Shown: positions 18,789 through 29,098, counted from the first letter of the stretch. The stretch is DNA of 64,000 nt from Acinetobacter sp. S54 (GCF_016624945.1 NZ_JACVUI010000001.1:310001-374000); one strand, 5' to 3'. The notes: generated by a model from the sequence alone, not told the origin. A program made the numbers and translations.

Positions 18789-20588
18789 GTGAATTCAAAC
18801 GCGCGCCCACATATTGAAAAAATTCTTGCTCATATGACCCAATTACCCGGTGTTTATAAAATGCTGGGTAAAGATGGCGAGTTATTATATGTTGGCAAGG
18901 CCAAAAATTTAAAAAATCGGGTGTCGAGTTATTTTGTTAAAACTATTGAGCATCCTAAAACTCAGGCTTTGGTTGCGCGTATCCATAATATTGAAACATT
19001 GGTCACACGGTCAGAAACTGAAGCTTTATTACTCGAACAAAATCTGATCAAGTTACATCGTCCACCCTATAATATTATGCTGCGGGATGATAAATCCTAT
19101 GTGTATATCTTTGTCTCGGCAGATAAGCCTTATCCACGTATTGCCAGTGGACGAGGTAAAGGTAAGCATCAGGTTGGTAAGTTTTTTGGGCCTTATCCCA
19201 GCGCTTACAATGCTCGAGATACCTTATTGGTTCTACAAAAATTGTTTAATGTCCGTCAGTGCGAAAATAGCTTTTTTTCACAACGTAAGCGTCCCTGCCT
19301 GCAATATCAGATTAAACGTTGTACGGCACCGTGTGTGGGTTTAATTTCTCCACAGGACTATAAAGAAGATGTGGATAACTCCATCCGTTTTCTACAAGGC
19401 GATACTAGAGAGCTCAATCAGGAATTGATTGCCAAAATGGAGCAGGCAGCAGAGCAGCTCGAATTTGAAAAAGCGGTATTTTATCGTGATCGTCTGGCGT
19501 TGTTGCGTGAAGTTCAAGCCCAACAAGCAGTCTTTAAAGTGAAAGGTGAGGCAGATATTTTGGCCATTGCCCATCAAGCTGGCGTGACTTGTGTTCAGAT
19601 CATGCATGTCCGTAATGGTCGAATGCTGGGGGGTAAAAGTTATTTTCCAGATATGTTGAGTGATGATCTAGGACAAATGCTCAGTGACTTTATGGCTAAT
19701 TTTTATTTTCAGGTGGCTGATGAAGTTCCAGGCGAGTTAATCATTAATGTTGCATTACCTGATAGCAAAGAACTGGAACAGGCACTACACACTGAATTTG
19801 AGAAGAAAGTACAGATTAAACACAATGTACGCGAAACCCGTGCAGAGTGGCTAGAACTGGCGCAAATGAATGTACAGCATGCAATTAAAGGGCAACTGAG
19901 TAATCATCTGGAACTAAATGAACGTTTTCACCAATTAGAACAAGTAGTAGGACGACCGATTGATCGAATCGAATGTTTTGATATCAGTCATACCATGGGG
20001 GAAGCACCAATTGCATCCTGTGTTGTGTTTGATCAGGGTGGCGCGCGCAAACGTGATTATCGCCAGTTTGCGATTCAGGATATTACGGGGGGTGATGATT
20101 ACGCAGCGATGCGTCAAGCATTGACACGTCGTTATAAAAAGCATTTATTACCAGATTTGCTGTTGATTGATGGTGGTAAAGGACAACTTCACATGGCAAT
20201 GGATGTGATGCAGGAGTTGCAACTGGATGCATTTATGGTGGGTGTATCTAAAGGTGAAGGACGTAAACCAGGGCTAGAAACCTTGCATTTTACTGATGGC
20301 ACCAAAATTCAGTTGCCTGAGGATCATAAAGCATTACATCTTATTCAACAGGTACGTGATGAAGCGCATCGTTTTGCGATTACCAAACATCGAGCCAAGC
20401 GTGATAAACGCCGTGCAGGTTCAGTGTTAGAAGCAATTCCTGGGCTTGGGCCAAAACGTCGTCGAGACTTACTGACCCATTTTGGTGGGATTCAGGGAGT
20501 ACTGAAAGCCTCGGAAAAAGAGTTAACGCTGGTTCCCGGACTGGGCCCTAACATGGCACGAACCATTTATAAAATTCTGCATGAATAA
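18789..20588 (+). CDS. uvrC: UvrABC excinuclease subunit C
   Basis: UvrC makes the 3' and 5' incisions in nucleotide-excision repair. The GIY-YIG domain is at residues 15-95 ([21 protein letters not shown]). The UvrB-interacting UVR motif lies near 200-235 ([18 protein letters not shown]), the RNase H-like endonuclease domain near 380-540 ([11 protein letters not shown] and [10 protein letters not shown]), and the C-terminal helix-hairpin-helix pair ends with [14 protein letters not shown]. The GTG start at 18789 has AAGGAAAG upstream and gives 599 residues, the usual length; an internal ATG 15 codons later is less likely. In many gammaproteobacteria pgsA follows directly; here a thioesterase gene is interposed. 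Confidence 0.95.
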   Translation: MNSNARPHIEKILAHMTQLPGVYKMLGKDGELLYVGKAKNLKNRVSSYFVKTIEHPKTQALVARIHNIETLVTRSETEALLLEQNLIKLHRPPYNIMLRDDKSYVYIFVSADKPYPRIASGRGKGKHQVGKFFGPYPSAYNARDTLLVLQKLFNVRQCENSFFSQRKRPCLQYQIKRCTAPCVGLISPQDYKEDVDNSIRFLQGDTRELNQELIAKMEQAAEQLEFEKAVFYRDRLALLREVQAQQAVFKVKGEADILAIAHQAGVTCVQIMHVRNGRMLGGKSYFPDMLSDDLGQMLSDFMANFYFQVADEVPGELIINVALPDSKELEQALHTEFEKKVQIKHNVRETRAEWLELAQMNVQHAIKGQLSNHLELNERFHQLEQVVGRPIDRIECFDISHTMGEAPIASCVVFDQGGARKRDYRQFAIQDITGGDDYAAMRQALTRRYKKHLLPDLLLIDGGKGQLHMAMDVMQELQLDAFMVGVSKGEGRKPGLETLHFTDGTKIQLPEDHKALHLIQQVRDEAHRFAITKHRAKRDKRRAGSVLEAIPGLGPKRRRDLLTHFGGIQGVLKASEKELTLVPGLGPNMARTIYKILHE

Positions 20589-20724
20589 TAATTAACAGTT
20601 TTTTAAGTAATGGTCATACCCTTAATGGGTGACCAAAATATCCAATGACTCATGCGTCAAAGATCATTTACATCTATAAAAAAGCATCACAATATGTGAA
20701 AGATCAATAAACTGGAAAAATAAC

Positions 20725-21519
20725 ATGTCACTCACGCAGTTATTTCGTGAAATTGAACAACAGGACTGGATTGATTTACCTGACGGTTGGTTACAAGGCC
20801 GCACGATTTTTGGCGGTCTGGCCGCTGGCGTTTTAATGCATAAAGCACTATGCACCATTCAGGATGAAACCAAACGTTTATTGAGCTGTAGTATTACTTT
20901 TGTCGGGCCAGTACAGGCGGGAAAAGCGCATTTAACAGCTGAGATTTTACGTCAGGGCAAGTCTGTGACTACGCTTGAAGTGCGGTTATGGCAGGAAAAT
21001 GCAGTACAAAGTATTTTGATCGCCAGTTTTGGTACGGATCGTGAGTCGATTATTCATGTTCGGCAGGAACCTATGATACCTGCCTATCCACGAGCTGAAC
21101 AATTGGCCCCGTTACCTTTTGCCAAAATGATGCCAGAGTGTTATCAACACTTTGATCTGCGTTGGGCGGAAGGAAAATATCCGATGATGGGGAGTCCAAG
21201 TCCAGACTTTGGTGGATGGGCAAGATTTTCGCCTGAGCAGGAAGCGAATCGTAAAATTACACTGGCAGATTTTGTGACATTGACCGATATCTGGCCACCC
21301 GGTGTGTTGAGCATGTTTAAGACGCCAGCACCAGCGAGTTCACTGACTTGGCATATCACTTTTATTCATTCCTTAAAAGAGCAATTACACGACTGGTTTA
21401 AATATAAAGTGGTGACTGAATATGCTGAGCATGGATATTCCACTGAATATGCCTATGTCTGGAATGAACAGGATCAATTGTTGGCGATTTGCCGTCAGAC
21501 GGTTACCGTATTTGCCTAG
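20725..21519 (+). CDS. TesB-like acyl-CoA thioesterase (double hotdog)
   Basis: The 264-residue protein has the layout of bacterial thioesterase-family proteins. The N-terminal hotdog half (GRTIFGGLAAGVLMHKAL) resembles the TesB GRQVYGG loop, and the C-terminal half has TLADFVTLTDIWPPG, with the catalytic Asp of the second hotdog. It probably hydrolyses acyl-CoA in the cytoplasm. It sits between uvrC and pgsA with no overlaps; a link to fatty-acid turnover is plausible given fadBA nearby. The physiological substrate is unknown. Confidence 0.75.
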   Translation: MSLTQLFREIEQQDWIDLPDGWLQGRTIFGGLAAGVLMHKALCTIQDETKRLLSCSITFVGPVQAGKAHLTAEILRQGKSVTTLEVRLWQENAVQSILIASFGTDRESIIHVRQEPMIPAYPRAEQLAPLPFAKMMPECYQHFDLRWAEGKYPMMGSPSPDFGGWARFSPEQEANRKITLADFVTLTDIWPPGVLSMFKTPAPASSLTWHITFIHSLKEQLHDWFKYKVVTEYAEHGYSTEYAYVWNEQDQLLAICRQTVTVFA

Positions 21520-21624
21520 TCGACACTGTTGGGTATTTCGTATAAAGTTGGGCGTAGAAAATATCTTGCCTTCTTTTAAATGTTGCATTCGCCTTGTGGC
21601 GGCAATGAGGGGACTAAACTGGCG

Positions 21625-22218
21625 ATGTCTATGACAACAGGGCGCATCCTGAATATCCCGAACATTTTAACCCTTGCGCGTATCGCGTTGATTCCGGTTT
21701 TTTTATTAATTGCTTATTGGCCACCTGCGATAGGGGTAAATGAGCATGAAGGAAGCTTTCTAAGGCATCTTATTTTAACTGCAATTTTCGTTTTAGCTGC
21801 GATTACCGACTGGTTTGATGGTTATCTGGCACGTGCACTGAATCAAAGCTCAGCTTTCGGACGCTTTTTAGATCCCGTCGCAGATAAGTTGATGGTAGCG
21901 GCTGCTCTGATTGTATTAGTGCAATGGCAACCCACGATTGCGATGGCTTTTGCTGCTATTGTCATTATTTCCCGTGAGATTACCGTGTCTGCTTTGCGTG
22001 AGTGGATGGCCGAACTGGGAGCAAGAACCAATGTTGCAGTTTCAACCGTAGGCAAATATAAAACAGCCTTTCAAATGATTGCGATTAGTGTGTTTCTACT
22101 CAACTGGCAGCCGCTTGAGCTACTGGCTTATGCCTTATTATATACGGCTGTTATTTTGACGCTGTGGTCAATGTTTATTTATTTAAAAGCGGCTTGGCCC
22201 TATCTCAAACAACCTTGA
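21625..22218 (+). CDS. pgsA: CDP-diacylglycerol-glycerol-3-phosphate 3-phosphatidyltransferase
   Basis: This integral membrane enzyme makes phosphatidylglycerol phosphate, the committed step to phosphatidylglycerol and cardiolipin. The CDP-alcohol phosphotransferase motif DG-x2-AR-x8-G-x3-D-x3-D is complete in DWFDGYLARALN and FGRFLDPVADK. The protein has about five hydrophobic helices. The start is ambiguous: ATG 21625 begins MSMTTGRILNIPNILTLAR, as in homologues, with GAGGGG 12 bases upstream, while an ATG at 21580 would add 15 residues that look non-conserved. A terminator hairpin follows 8 bases after the stop. Confidence 0.93.
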   Translation: MSMTTGRILNIPNILTLARIALIPVFLLIAYWPPAIGVNEHEGSFLRHLILTAIFVLAAITDWFDGYLARALNQSSAFGRFLDPVADKLMVAAALIVLVQWQPTIAMAFAAIVIISREITVSALREWMAELGARTNVAVSTVGKYKTAFQMIAISVFLLNWQPLELLAYALLYTAVILTLWSMFIYLKAAWPYLKQP

Positions 22219-22225
22219 GTATATG

Positions 22226-22253
22226 AAGCCTTTCTGATGAAAGGCTTTTTATT
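22226..22253 (+). terminator. Rho-independent terminator after pgsA
   Basis: AAGCCTTTC-tgat-GAAAGGCTT is a perfect 9-base stem with a 4-base loop followed by TTTATT. Confidence 0.85.
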
Positions 22254-22320
22254 GAGCGCAAGAATCGGGTCGTCAAGATTTATGCTTTGCTTTACAGTAA
22301 AACTGAATACAGGAGTTTTG

Positions 22321-23184
22321 ATGATGAAAAACTTATCCTCCAGCCAGTTTACGGTGATGGCAAGCATGATTGAATATGCCTATCAGCATTTTGATGATCA
22401 ACCCACTTTGGAACAAATGGCTGCGACTGTGGATTTAAGCCCTAGTTATGCACAGCGCCAGTTTCAAGAATGGGTTGGCATTAGCCCTAAAAAGTTTGTG
22501 CAATATTTGAGTTTGCAACGAGCCAAAGCTCTACTACAACAGCACTATAGTACTTTGGATGCTGCACTGGAAACGGGATTGTCAGGAACTGGGCGTTTGC
22601 ATGATTTATTTATACAGATTGAAGGGATGACGCCAGGAGAATATAAAAAGCATGGCGCTTCGCTGCTGATCACTTACTCTTTTCAGGCAACTCCGTTTGG
22701 CGATGTATTTATTGCAAGTACAGTTAAAGGCATATGTTCCATTCAATTTTTATCAGATGCATTGACTGATCTGACAGCGCTGGATCAATTGCAACAACGC
22801 TTTGCGTTAGCAGACTTTCAGCCAAAGTCAACTGAACTTCATCAACAAGTTGCAGGATGGTTTCAGCGTGATTTAAAACACAGCGTACAGCAGAAGATTC
22901 CACTACGTTTACAAGGCACGCCTTTTCAGCTCAAAGTATGGGAAGCACTCTTAACTATTCCAGAGGGCCAATTGCGTAGTTATCAGCAGATTGCTGAGCA
23001 AATCGGTCATCATAAGGCCATACGGGCCGTTGCTAGTGCTGTTGCAAACAATCCAATTGCTTATTTGATCCCATGTCATCGTGTGATTCGATCTACTGGT
23101 ATGATCGGGGAATATCATTGGAGTAAAGCACGTAAACTAGCACTTTTATCATGGGAAATGGCTAAACAGGAGCAAGTGGTATGA
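22321..23184 (+). CDS. AraC-type DNA-binding domain fused to methylated-DNA-protein-cysteine methyltransferase (Ada-like, no N-terminal zinc domain)
   Basis: The protein repairs O6-methylguanine by taking the methyl group onto its own cysteine. Residues about 8-100 carry an AraC-type helix-turn-helix (LEQMAATVDLSPSYAQRQFQEWVG). The C-terminal methyltransferase domain has LRSYQQIAEQIG and the active-site IPCHRVI. Full-length Ada also has an N-terminal Cys4 domain that senses methyl phosphotriesters; that domain is absent here, so methyl-triggered activation by that route is not expected. ATG 22321 is chosen for its AGGAG about 7 bases upstream and because the residues before it look unrelated to the family. 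The 3' end overlaps the alkB-like gene by 4 bases. Confidence 0.88.
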   Translation: MMKNLSSSQFTVMASMIEYAYQHFDDQPTLEQMAATVDLSPSYAQRQFQEWVGISPKKFVQYLSLQRAKALLQQHYSTLDAALETGLSGTGRLHDLFIQIEGMTPGEYKKHGASLLITYSFQATPFGDVFIASTVKGICSIQFLSDALTDLTALDQLQQRFALADFQPKSTELHQQVAGWFQRDLKHSVQQKIPLRLQGTPFQLKVWEALLTIPEGQLRSYQQIAEQIGHHKAIRAVASAVANNPIAYLIPCHRVIRSTGMIGEYHWSKARKLALLSWEMAKQEQVV

Positions 23185-23789
23185 CACTGGATTTGTTTGC
23201 ACCAGAACCTCAGGCGAATCTGTTGCCTTATGATGGCGAGGTGCAGGATTACGGTTTATTTCTCAATCCCGAACAGGCTGAGTTTTATTTTAATTATCTG
23301 TTTGAACATTTGCAGTGGCGACATGATGAAGCCAAACTCTATGGAAAACATTTTATTACTCCACGCAAAGTAGCATGGTATGGCGATGCACATTATCGTT
23401 ATGGTTATTCTGGGGTTATGCGTGACTCTTTACCTTGGGATGATCGGTTATTTACTCTAAAGCAGAGAATTGAGCAGTTACTCGGCGAAAAATTTAATTC
23501 GTGCCTAGCCAATTTATATGAAGAAGGGACACAAGGGATGGCGTGGCATAGCGATGGTGATATGTCTTTGGCAGAGCAAACCACGATTGCATCTTTGAGT
23601 TTGGGAGTGACTCGAAAGTTTTGTTTCCGCCATATGCGCACCAAAGAAAAAATTGAAATGTTGTTGCAATCCGGTCAGCTCATCGTCATGCGTGGAATAA
23701 CTCAACAGCATTGGCAACATGCGATCATGAAGTCACAGAAAATTTTGCAGCCCCGTATCAATTTAACCTTTAGACAGTTTTTACTTTAA
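23181..23789 (+). CDS. AlkB-family Fe(II)/2-oxoglutarate DNA dealkylase
   Basis: The 202-residue dioxygenase oxidatively removes alkyl groups such as 1-methyladenine and 3-methylcytosine from DNA. The iron ligands are H and D in WHSDGD and the distal H in QHAIMK, followed by RINLTFR, whose arginine binds 2-oxoglutarate. RKVAWYGD near residue 55 resembles the ALKBH2/3 type more than E. coli AlkB. The start overlaps the stop of the Ada-like gene (ATGA), so the two repair enzymes are translationally coupled. The gene ends 3 bases before a convergent ABC exporter gene. Confidence 0.88.
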   Translation: MTLDLFAPEPQANLLPYDGEVQDYGLFLNPEQAEFYFNYLFEHLQWRHDEAKLYGKHFITPRKVAWYGDAHYRYGYSGVMRDSLPWDDRLFTLKQRIEQLLGEKFNSCLANLYEEGTQGMAWHSDGDMSLAEQTTIASLSLGVTRKFCFRHMRTKEKIEMLLQSGQLIVMRGITQQHWQHAIMKSQKILQPRINLTFRQFLL

Positions 23790-23792
23790 CAC

Positions 23793-25586
23793 TCAACTAT
23801 GCGTTTCTTCATCTTCCAGTGTTTTAGCAATTTTATCGATATTCAAACTTTTTGCCATTGCATCAAAAATGTCTTTATATGCGCCTGTTTGTAAATACAA
23901 TTGTTCATGCTCCCCGTGCTCCACAATTTCCCCATCCTGCATCACATACATATAATCGGCATCGATAATTTGCGACAAGCTATGGGAAATCATAATGACG
24001 GTACGTCCTTGTTTGATTTCATCCAGACTATGTTTGATTTGTTCAGTTGCAATCGCATCCAAACTTGCAGTCGGCTCATCCAGAAAAATAATAGGTGGAT
24101 CTTTTAAAAACATACGCGCCAGAGCGATACGTTGTTGTTGTCCTCCTGAGAGCATGAGTGCATCCGTATCATAACCCTGAGCCAAATGGCTAATTTGTTC
24201 ATGAATAGAGGCTTTTTGAGCGGCTATGATGACTTCATCCAGTGTCGCATCCATTTTACCATAACGAATATTTTCCAGAACAGAACCCTGAAAAATATGA
24301 TTTTTTTGTAGCACTAATCCAATATGATCACGTAAATAGTGTGTATCAATCTGATTAAGATTGACCCCATCAAGAAAAATTTCTCCTGATTCGGGTAAAT
24401 AAAATTTATCTAGCAGACTAATTAACGTCGATTTTCCTGCACCCGACAGCCCTACCAACGCCGTAATTTTATTTGGCTGTATCACCATATTGATGTTTTT
24501 TAATGCCTGATGTCCATTTTCATAGCAGAAATTGACATTTTTGAGTTCAAATTGGCCTCTAATCGCAGGTTTAAGATGACCACTATCTTCAATTTCATTA
24601 TCGGCATTTAAAATCTGAAAGAAACTTTCTGAATAAATTATAGCGTCATTCACTTCATCATAAATTCGATGCAGTGAACGAATCGGCGCAGAAACATTAT
24701 TAAATAATAAGATGTGATACATGATCATCCCGATACTCATTTGCCCTGCGAGTACAAAATAGGAGGTCAGAATAATAATTAGAACAATACCAATTTGTTC
24801 GATAAAAGTTTTGACCCCATCAAAAACAAAGCTGGTCTGACGAGTATGCATTTGATTGTCCGTCAGATCGCGCTGTAATTTCAGTTGTTTTTCGGCTTCG
24901 ATCTCTTCGCGATTAAACGATTTGATCACCGTAATTGATTGGATAATGCCTAAAATCCCCTGACTCTTTTTTTCACGTCCATCACGTAAACGACGTCGCC
25001 AACCACCGAGTTTTTCGGCTTGTTTAAAGGTTAACCAGAAATAAATTGGAACAATCAGCAAAGCCACTAAGCCGATCCAGAAATTAGCATAGAACATGAG
25101 ACCCAGCGCAAGAATAGCGCTAGTGAAAAGTGGCAAAATATCGATAAAGAAGATTTGTACCAAACGCGTTAGTGAACCAATACCTCGGTCAATACGTGTT
25201 TGTAATTTGCCTGCTTGATTGTTTTCCTGATTAAAAAAAGTCAAACGGTAAGTCAGGAATTTTTCAATAATTCCCTGAGCTAAATCTTGTGAGACATAAA
25301 TGCGCAGTTTTTCGCCGTAAAATTTTTGCCCAAATTGCACCAATGCATTCAGGATTTCCTTCCCTAGTAAAATAGCTGAAATAAATGCCAGAATGGACCA
25401 ACCTTCGTTGAGTCCTTGACCAGCTTTGACCAATGCATTGATGCGATCAACAGCATATTGCAAGGTGAGGGCATTGACTTGGGCAGTAAGTGCGCCAATT
25501 AAGGTCAGGATTAAGGTGGCAATTACCAGTAATCGGTAAGGTCGTACAAAAGGGCGTAATTGCTGAAAAAGATGCCAGAAATTCAT
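23793..25586 (-). CDS. ABC exporter, fused permease and ATPase
   Basis: The 597-residue half-transporter has six membrane helices in residues 15-320. Its nucleotide-binding domain has Walker A GLSGAGKST near residue 379, signature LSGGQQQR near 479 and Walker B IIFLDEPTASLD. It belongs to the MsbA/MdlB-like exporter group; the exported compound, whether lipid, peptide or drug, cannot be told. It starts with ATG at 25586 and is transcribed leftward, separated from the upstream IclR gene by a terminator, so it has its own promoter. The C-terminus is charged and extends about 20 residues past the usual end. Confidence 0.85.
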   Translation of the reverse strand: MNFWHLFQQLRPFVRPYRLLVIATLILTLIGALTAQVNALTLQYAVDRINALVKAGQGLNEGWSILAFISAILLGKEILNALVQFGQKFYGEKLRIYVSQDLAQGIIEKFLTYRLTFFNQENNQAGKLQTRIDRGIGSLTRLVQIFFIDILPLFTSAILALGLMFYANFWIGLVALLIVPIYFWLTFKQAEKLGGWRRRLRDGREKKSQGILGIIQSITVIKSFNREEIEAEKQLKLQRDLTDNQMHTRQTSFVFDGVKTFIEQIGIVLIIILTSYFVLAGQMSIGMIMYHILLFNNVSAPIRSLHRIYDEVNDAIIYSESFFQILNADNEIEDSGHLKPAIRGQFELKNVNFCYENGHQALKNINMVIQPNKITALVGLSGAGKSTLISLLDKFYLPESGEIFLDGVNLNQIDTHYLRDHIGLVLQKNHIFQGSVLENIRYGKMDATLDEVIIAAQKASIHEQISHLAQGYDTDALMLSGGQQQRIALARMFLKDPPIIFLDEPTASLDAIATEQIKHSLDEIKQGRTVIMISHSLSQIIDADYMYVMQDGEIVEHGEHEQLYLQTGAYKDIFDAMAKSLNIDKIAKTLEDEETHS

Positions 25587-25680
25587 GTGATCATTGTTGT
25601 TGTGTCGCTTAGAATTAATCTACATTAGCTTCAGTCTAAAAAGCAAAAAGAAGATGTTCAAGAGTATGTTGTGTAACAAG

Positions 25681-25711
25681 AAAAAACTCATGAAATTGAC
25701 ATGAGCTTTTT
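25681..25711 (-). terminator. Rho-independent terminator after the IclR regulator gene
   Basis: On the minus strand GCTCATG-N7-CATGAG is followed by six T residues, about 25 bases past the regulator stop. Confidence 0.7.
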
Positions 25712-25732
25712 ACTCTCAGCAGAAATCCTCTT

Positions 25733-26515
25733 TTAAGCTTGCGCTCTTTCATTTTGAGAGAGAGTTAAAAACTTGTGTTCGATTTGCGCTGCATTACTTT
25801 TTAAAATCTCAATTAGCTTCTCGATATTAATAAATTCAAACCGATTTTTTGAAGCCACAATGGTGAGTGCCAGTGGTGATTCTTTATTGGTAGAGAGTTT
25901 AATCGGCACAGATAAACCCGAGACATTGGGATCAAGTTCGCCGTGAGATAAATAAAACCCCTGCTTTTTAATCTTCTTCATACGCGCAAGAAAACTTTCT
26001 TCATCCTGTGCGAATCCTACTTCTGCTAGCTGCGTTGCAAAACGTTGATAATAATCCTGAATCTGGCGTTTAGGCAGTTGCGCAATGATCACTTTAGGTG
26101 ATGAACCCATATATACAGGACGTGGACAGCCTCTACCGTAAGAAAGTAAATCAGTATTTCGGAATACTTCATGATGAATATCAATACAGTAATCACGATT
26201 TAAATGAGTCAATAAACAACAAAGTTCAATGCGTTCAGCGATTTCCTGCATGAAAGGGCTGCTAATTTGCACCAGCGGGTCTGTCGTGCGGGAGATATAA
26301 TCCAGCACCGCAATTTTTGAACCCAGTGTGTAATCACCCGAAGTGCCACTGATGCGCTGTAAAATATCAGCAGAAACCAGCTCTTTTAAATAACGGTAAC
26401 TCGTGGGTTTGGATAACCCCAGTTCATCACAGATATGATCAACGTTAATCACAGGCCGTGATACCGAAAATAAATCCAGAACCGTTAAAATTTTGCCAAA
26501 GCTTGAAAGCGCCAT
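25733..26515 (-). CDS. IclR-family transcriptional regulator
   Basis: The 260-residue protein has an N-terminal winged helix-turn-helix at residues 5-65 (LGLSKPTSYRYLKELVSADIL) and a C-terminal IclR effector-binding domain (residues 85-250). It binds DNA as a dimer or tetramer and responds to a small organic acid. Divergent placement from the FUSC/HlyD efflux genes suggests that it controls them and that the effector is an aromatic or organic acid; this is inference. The gene has its own terminator. Acinetobacter relatives such as PcaU and PobR belong to the same family but sit in catabolic clusters. Confidence 0.88.
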   Translation of the reverse strand: MALSSFGKILTVLDLFSVSRPVINVDHICDELGLSKPTSYRYLKELVSADILQRISGTSGDYTLGSKIAVLDYISRTTDPLVQISSPFMQEIAERIELCCLLTHLNRDYCIDIHHEVFRNTDLLSYGRGCPRPVYMGSSPKVIIAQLPKRQIQDYYQRFATQLAEVGFAQDEESFLARMKKIKKQGFYLSHGELDPNVSGLSVPIKLSTNKESPLALTIVASKNRFEFINIEKLIEILKSNAAQIEHKFLTLSQNERAQA

Positions 26516-27007
26516 GATTACCTACTTTGCTAAAGAACCATCAGAAACACGTGCATAATTATCTTTTATAACAAATTGTGCCACGCCTTGCAGTCAAATT
26601 TAATTAGCCTTTATTCTGTCGATTTGATAATAAGCATTAAAGAACAAAGCTTAAAATTTGATTAATTATCATAATAAGATATTTTGTTGACTATTTTTCG
26701 TTTTTTTGTCAAAATTATTTGGATAAAATATCTAATGAAGAAATTTGCTCATATACTTATTGGCTTTTTTTTCATCTCATCTGTGATTGATTCCTAAATG
26801 TCATGTTCAGCTTTTACAATAAACTGTTAAAAGTCGAGCTATTGACACTTTATTTAGTGATCATCTGATTATTAAATTGATCTTTGGGTAGACATTGTAG
26901 GCTTTGGCATACAATTCACGGAGACTATTGCTGTCTGAAAGTGTAAAACGCATATTGATCATGAGTATACACTAAACACTATGGAATTGTTGTTTTGAGA
27001 TCGTTTC
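26516..27007. other. Divergent control region between the IclR gene and the efflux operon
   Basis: No gene lies in these 492 AT-rich bases. AGATATTTT (26677-26685) and AAAATATCT (26725-26733) form a perfect 9-base inverted repeat enclosing TTGAC (26687-26691) and GTCAA (26708-26712). A -35-like TTGACA sits at 26842-26847, but no good -10 follows it. The nested repeat could be an operator, though the AT-rich base composition makes chance repeats likely. Confidence 0.35.
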
Positions 27008-29098
27008 ATGTTATTTAAACAGATACTGGCTTTTAGACCATCGCGAATGGATTTGATTTTTGCAGTCAAAACCTTTATCGCTATGATGCTGGCGTTGTAT
27101 ACCGCATTTGTTCTGGATTTAACTTATCCAATGTGGGCAGCTGGTACGGTGGTGATTATTGCACAGCCTTATGCGGGGATGGTGTCCTCCAAAGCCTTGT
27201 ATCGTCTTACGGGTACGATAATGGGCGGAATATTAGCCATTTTCTTTACGCCGCGTTTAATTGACATGCCGATTTTATTTACTTGTATCCTGTCGGTTTG
27301 GGTTGGCTTTTGTTTATATATTTCTTTACTGGATCGTACTCCACGAAGTTATGTGTTTATGTTGGCGGGTTATACTACTGTCATGATTGCCTGTAGCTCG
27401 ATTTATAATATTGATAGCCATAGTGTTTTTGATATGGCTTTAAGTCGTGTACTAGAAATTTCAATTGCAGTGATTTGTAGTGCAGTGGTCTCGGCTACGA
27501 TTTTTCCTGCACATTTAGGGTCACAGCTTCAGCAACGTGTACAAAAAACACTGGACGATACCCGTGATGTATTCACCAGTATTTTGACTGATCAGCAACA
27601 TAGCCAGAGTTATACCCAGCTATTGGGAAATATTGCCCGTGATACAACAGACATTCATGGTCTTGCGGTACATCTGGCTTATGAAAGTGGTGAATTGCAT
27701 GGCATGACTAAACCGATACAGGAATTACTGCATCAGGAAAGCATGGTGGTTGCTAATCTGGTCTCGATGTCCGAGCGAATTTTTCAATTGGATCAGATTG
27801 ATCAGCATTATCGACAGGGATTAAGTCAACTCCATCATGATGTGGTCAGTTTTTTACGTGCTCAGACAAATATTGAAGAATCTCAGTTAAACCACCTGCC
27901 AGCAGATTTCGAGTCGGATTTTGAGCATTTATTTGCACTGAGTCAGCCACAACAAGAAATTATGCTGGATGCTTTGAAAATGGATATTCGCCATTTTATC
28001 CAGAATGTCATGGCGGTGAAGCTGTTATGGGAATTGATTCAAAAAGGCGAAAAACGTATTCCCGATGCCATCGCGACCATTACCACGCAATATCCGAGTC
28101 TACATCGTGATCATGGTATTGCAGTACGTAGTTCGATTGCTGCGGGTGTTGCAACAGCAACCTCATTTTTACTGTGGATTTATACGGGGTGGCATGCAGG
28201 ATATATGATGGCTCAGTTGACAGCAGTCAGTGCCTGTATTCTGGCCACGCTGGATAATCCCATTCCGGCATTAAAAACATTTATACGTGGTTCAGTATAT
28301 GCTGCGATTTTGACCATTTTCTATGCCTTTGTGATTATGCCACAAGTACGTGAGTTCTGGCAGTTGGGCGTAGTGCTGGCACCTTTGGTTATTTATTTGG
28401 CCAGTATGTTCCCCACACCCATGCTCATGATGTTGGCTTTGCCGATGTTGATTAACTTTATCATGAGTTTGAATCTACAAAATCGTTATGCGATGGATGC
28501 TGTGATTTTAATGGATACTGCAATGGCAGGGGTGGTAGGGCCAATCATTTCTATTTTGGCAATTTATTTTATCCGTGCCATGTCGCCAGAAACCAGTGCG
28601 CGTCGGATTCTGAGTTTGCATTATCGTGCTTTAAAAGAAGCATTGTATATTCCTTATGGTTCAGAATTTCGGATTCATCTTCGGAGTATGCTTGATCGGA
28701 TTGGGGTATTAAATACCAAACTGGTGCAGTCAGATGAGTTAAAATACGCTATGAATCTGGCTTTGATTGAAACCAGTGCAGTGGTCAATTTAAGTCGTAT
28801 TGCTGAATTAAGCCAGAATAATAAAACCTTGCCAGAACTTAAGCAGGCTTTGAAACATTTACAACAATTGCTAGAAGCAAGCTTTCGTGATCAAGAAAAA
28901 CATATTGCGCTTGATGATCTGTTAAAACAGAAAGTTTTGGCGCAAATAGATTACATTGAAGCGTTGGTTGTGAATGAATCAGATATTGAAGTGAGACATC
29001 GGATTCAGATGAGTATGAATAATATTCGCAGTAGTATTTTCCATGTACAAAAAAGCGTTGCAGAGAGTCAGTTGCTAAATGGAGCAGTACATGGGTGA
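27008..29098 (+). CDS. FUSC-family aromatic acid efflux protein (AaeB/YccS-like)
   Basis: The 696-residue inner-membrane protein has two blocks of about five to six membrane helices (residues 15-170 and 370-520), each followed by a helical cytoplasmic region. This is the duplicated layout of the fusaric acid resistance / AaeB family. It probably exports aromatic carboxylic acids using the proton gradient, together with the HlyD-type adaptor two genes downstream. It overlaps the small DUF1656 gene, as in aaeXAB-type and emrAB-type operons. The substrate is inferred from family only. No outer-membrane channel gene is in the operon. Confidence 0.85.
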   Translation: MLFKQILAFRPSRMDLIFAVKTFIAMMLALYTAFVLDLTYPMWAAGTVVIIAQPYAGMVSSKALYRLTGTIMGGILAIFFTPRLIDMPILFTCILSVWVGFCLYISLLDRTPRSYVFMLAGYTTVMIACSSIYNIDSHSVFDMALSRVLEISIAVICSAVVSATIFPAHLGSQLQQRVQKTLDDTRDVFTSILTDQQHSQSYTQLLGNIARDTTDIHGLAVHLAYESGELHGMTKPIQELLHQESMVVANLVSMSERIFQLDQIDQHYRQGLSQLHHDVVSFLRAQTNIEESQLNHLPADFESDFEHLFALSQPQQEIMLDALKMDIRHFIQNVMAVKLLWELIQKGEKRIPDAIATITTQYPSLHRDHGIAVRSSIAAGVATATSFLLWIYTGWHAGYMMAQLTAVSACILATLDNPIPALKTFIRGSVYAAILTIFYAFVIMPQVREFWQLGVVLAPLVIYLASMFPTPMLMMLALPMLINFIMSLNLQNRYAMDAVILMDTAMAGVVGPIISILAIYFIRAMSPETSARRILSLHYRALKEALYIPYGSEFRIHLRSMLDRIGVLNTKLVQSDELKYAMNLALIETSAVVNLSRIAELSQNNKTLPELKQALKHLQQLLEASFRDQEKHIALDDLLKQKVLAQIDYIEALVVNESDIEVRHRIQMSMNNIRSSIFHVQKSVAESQLLNGAVHG

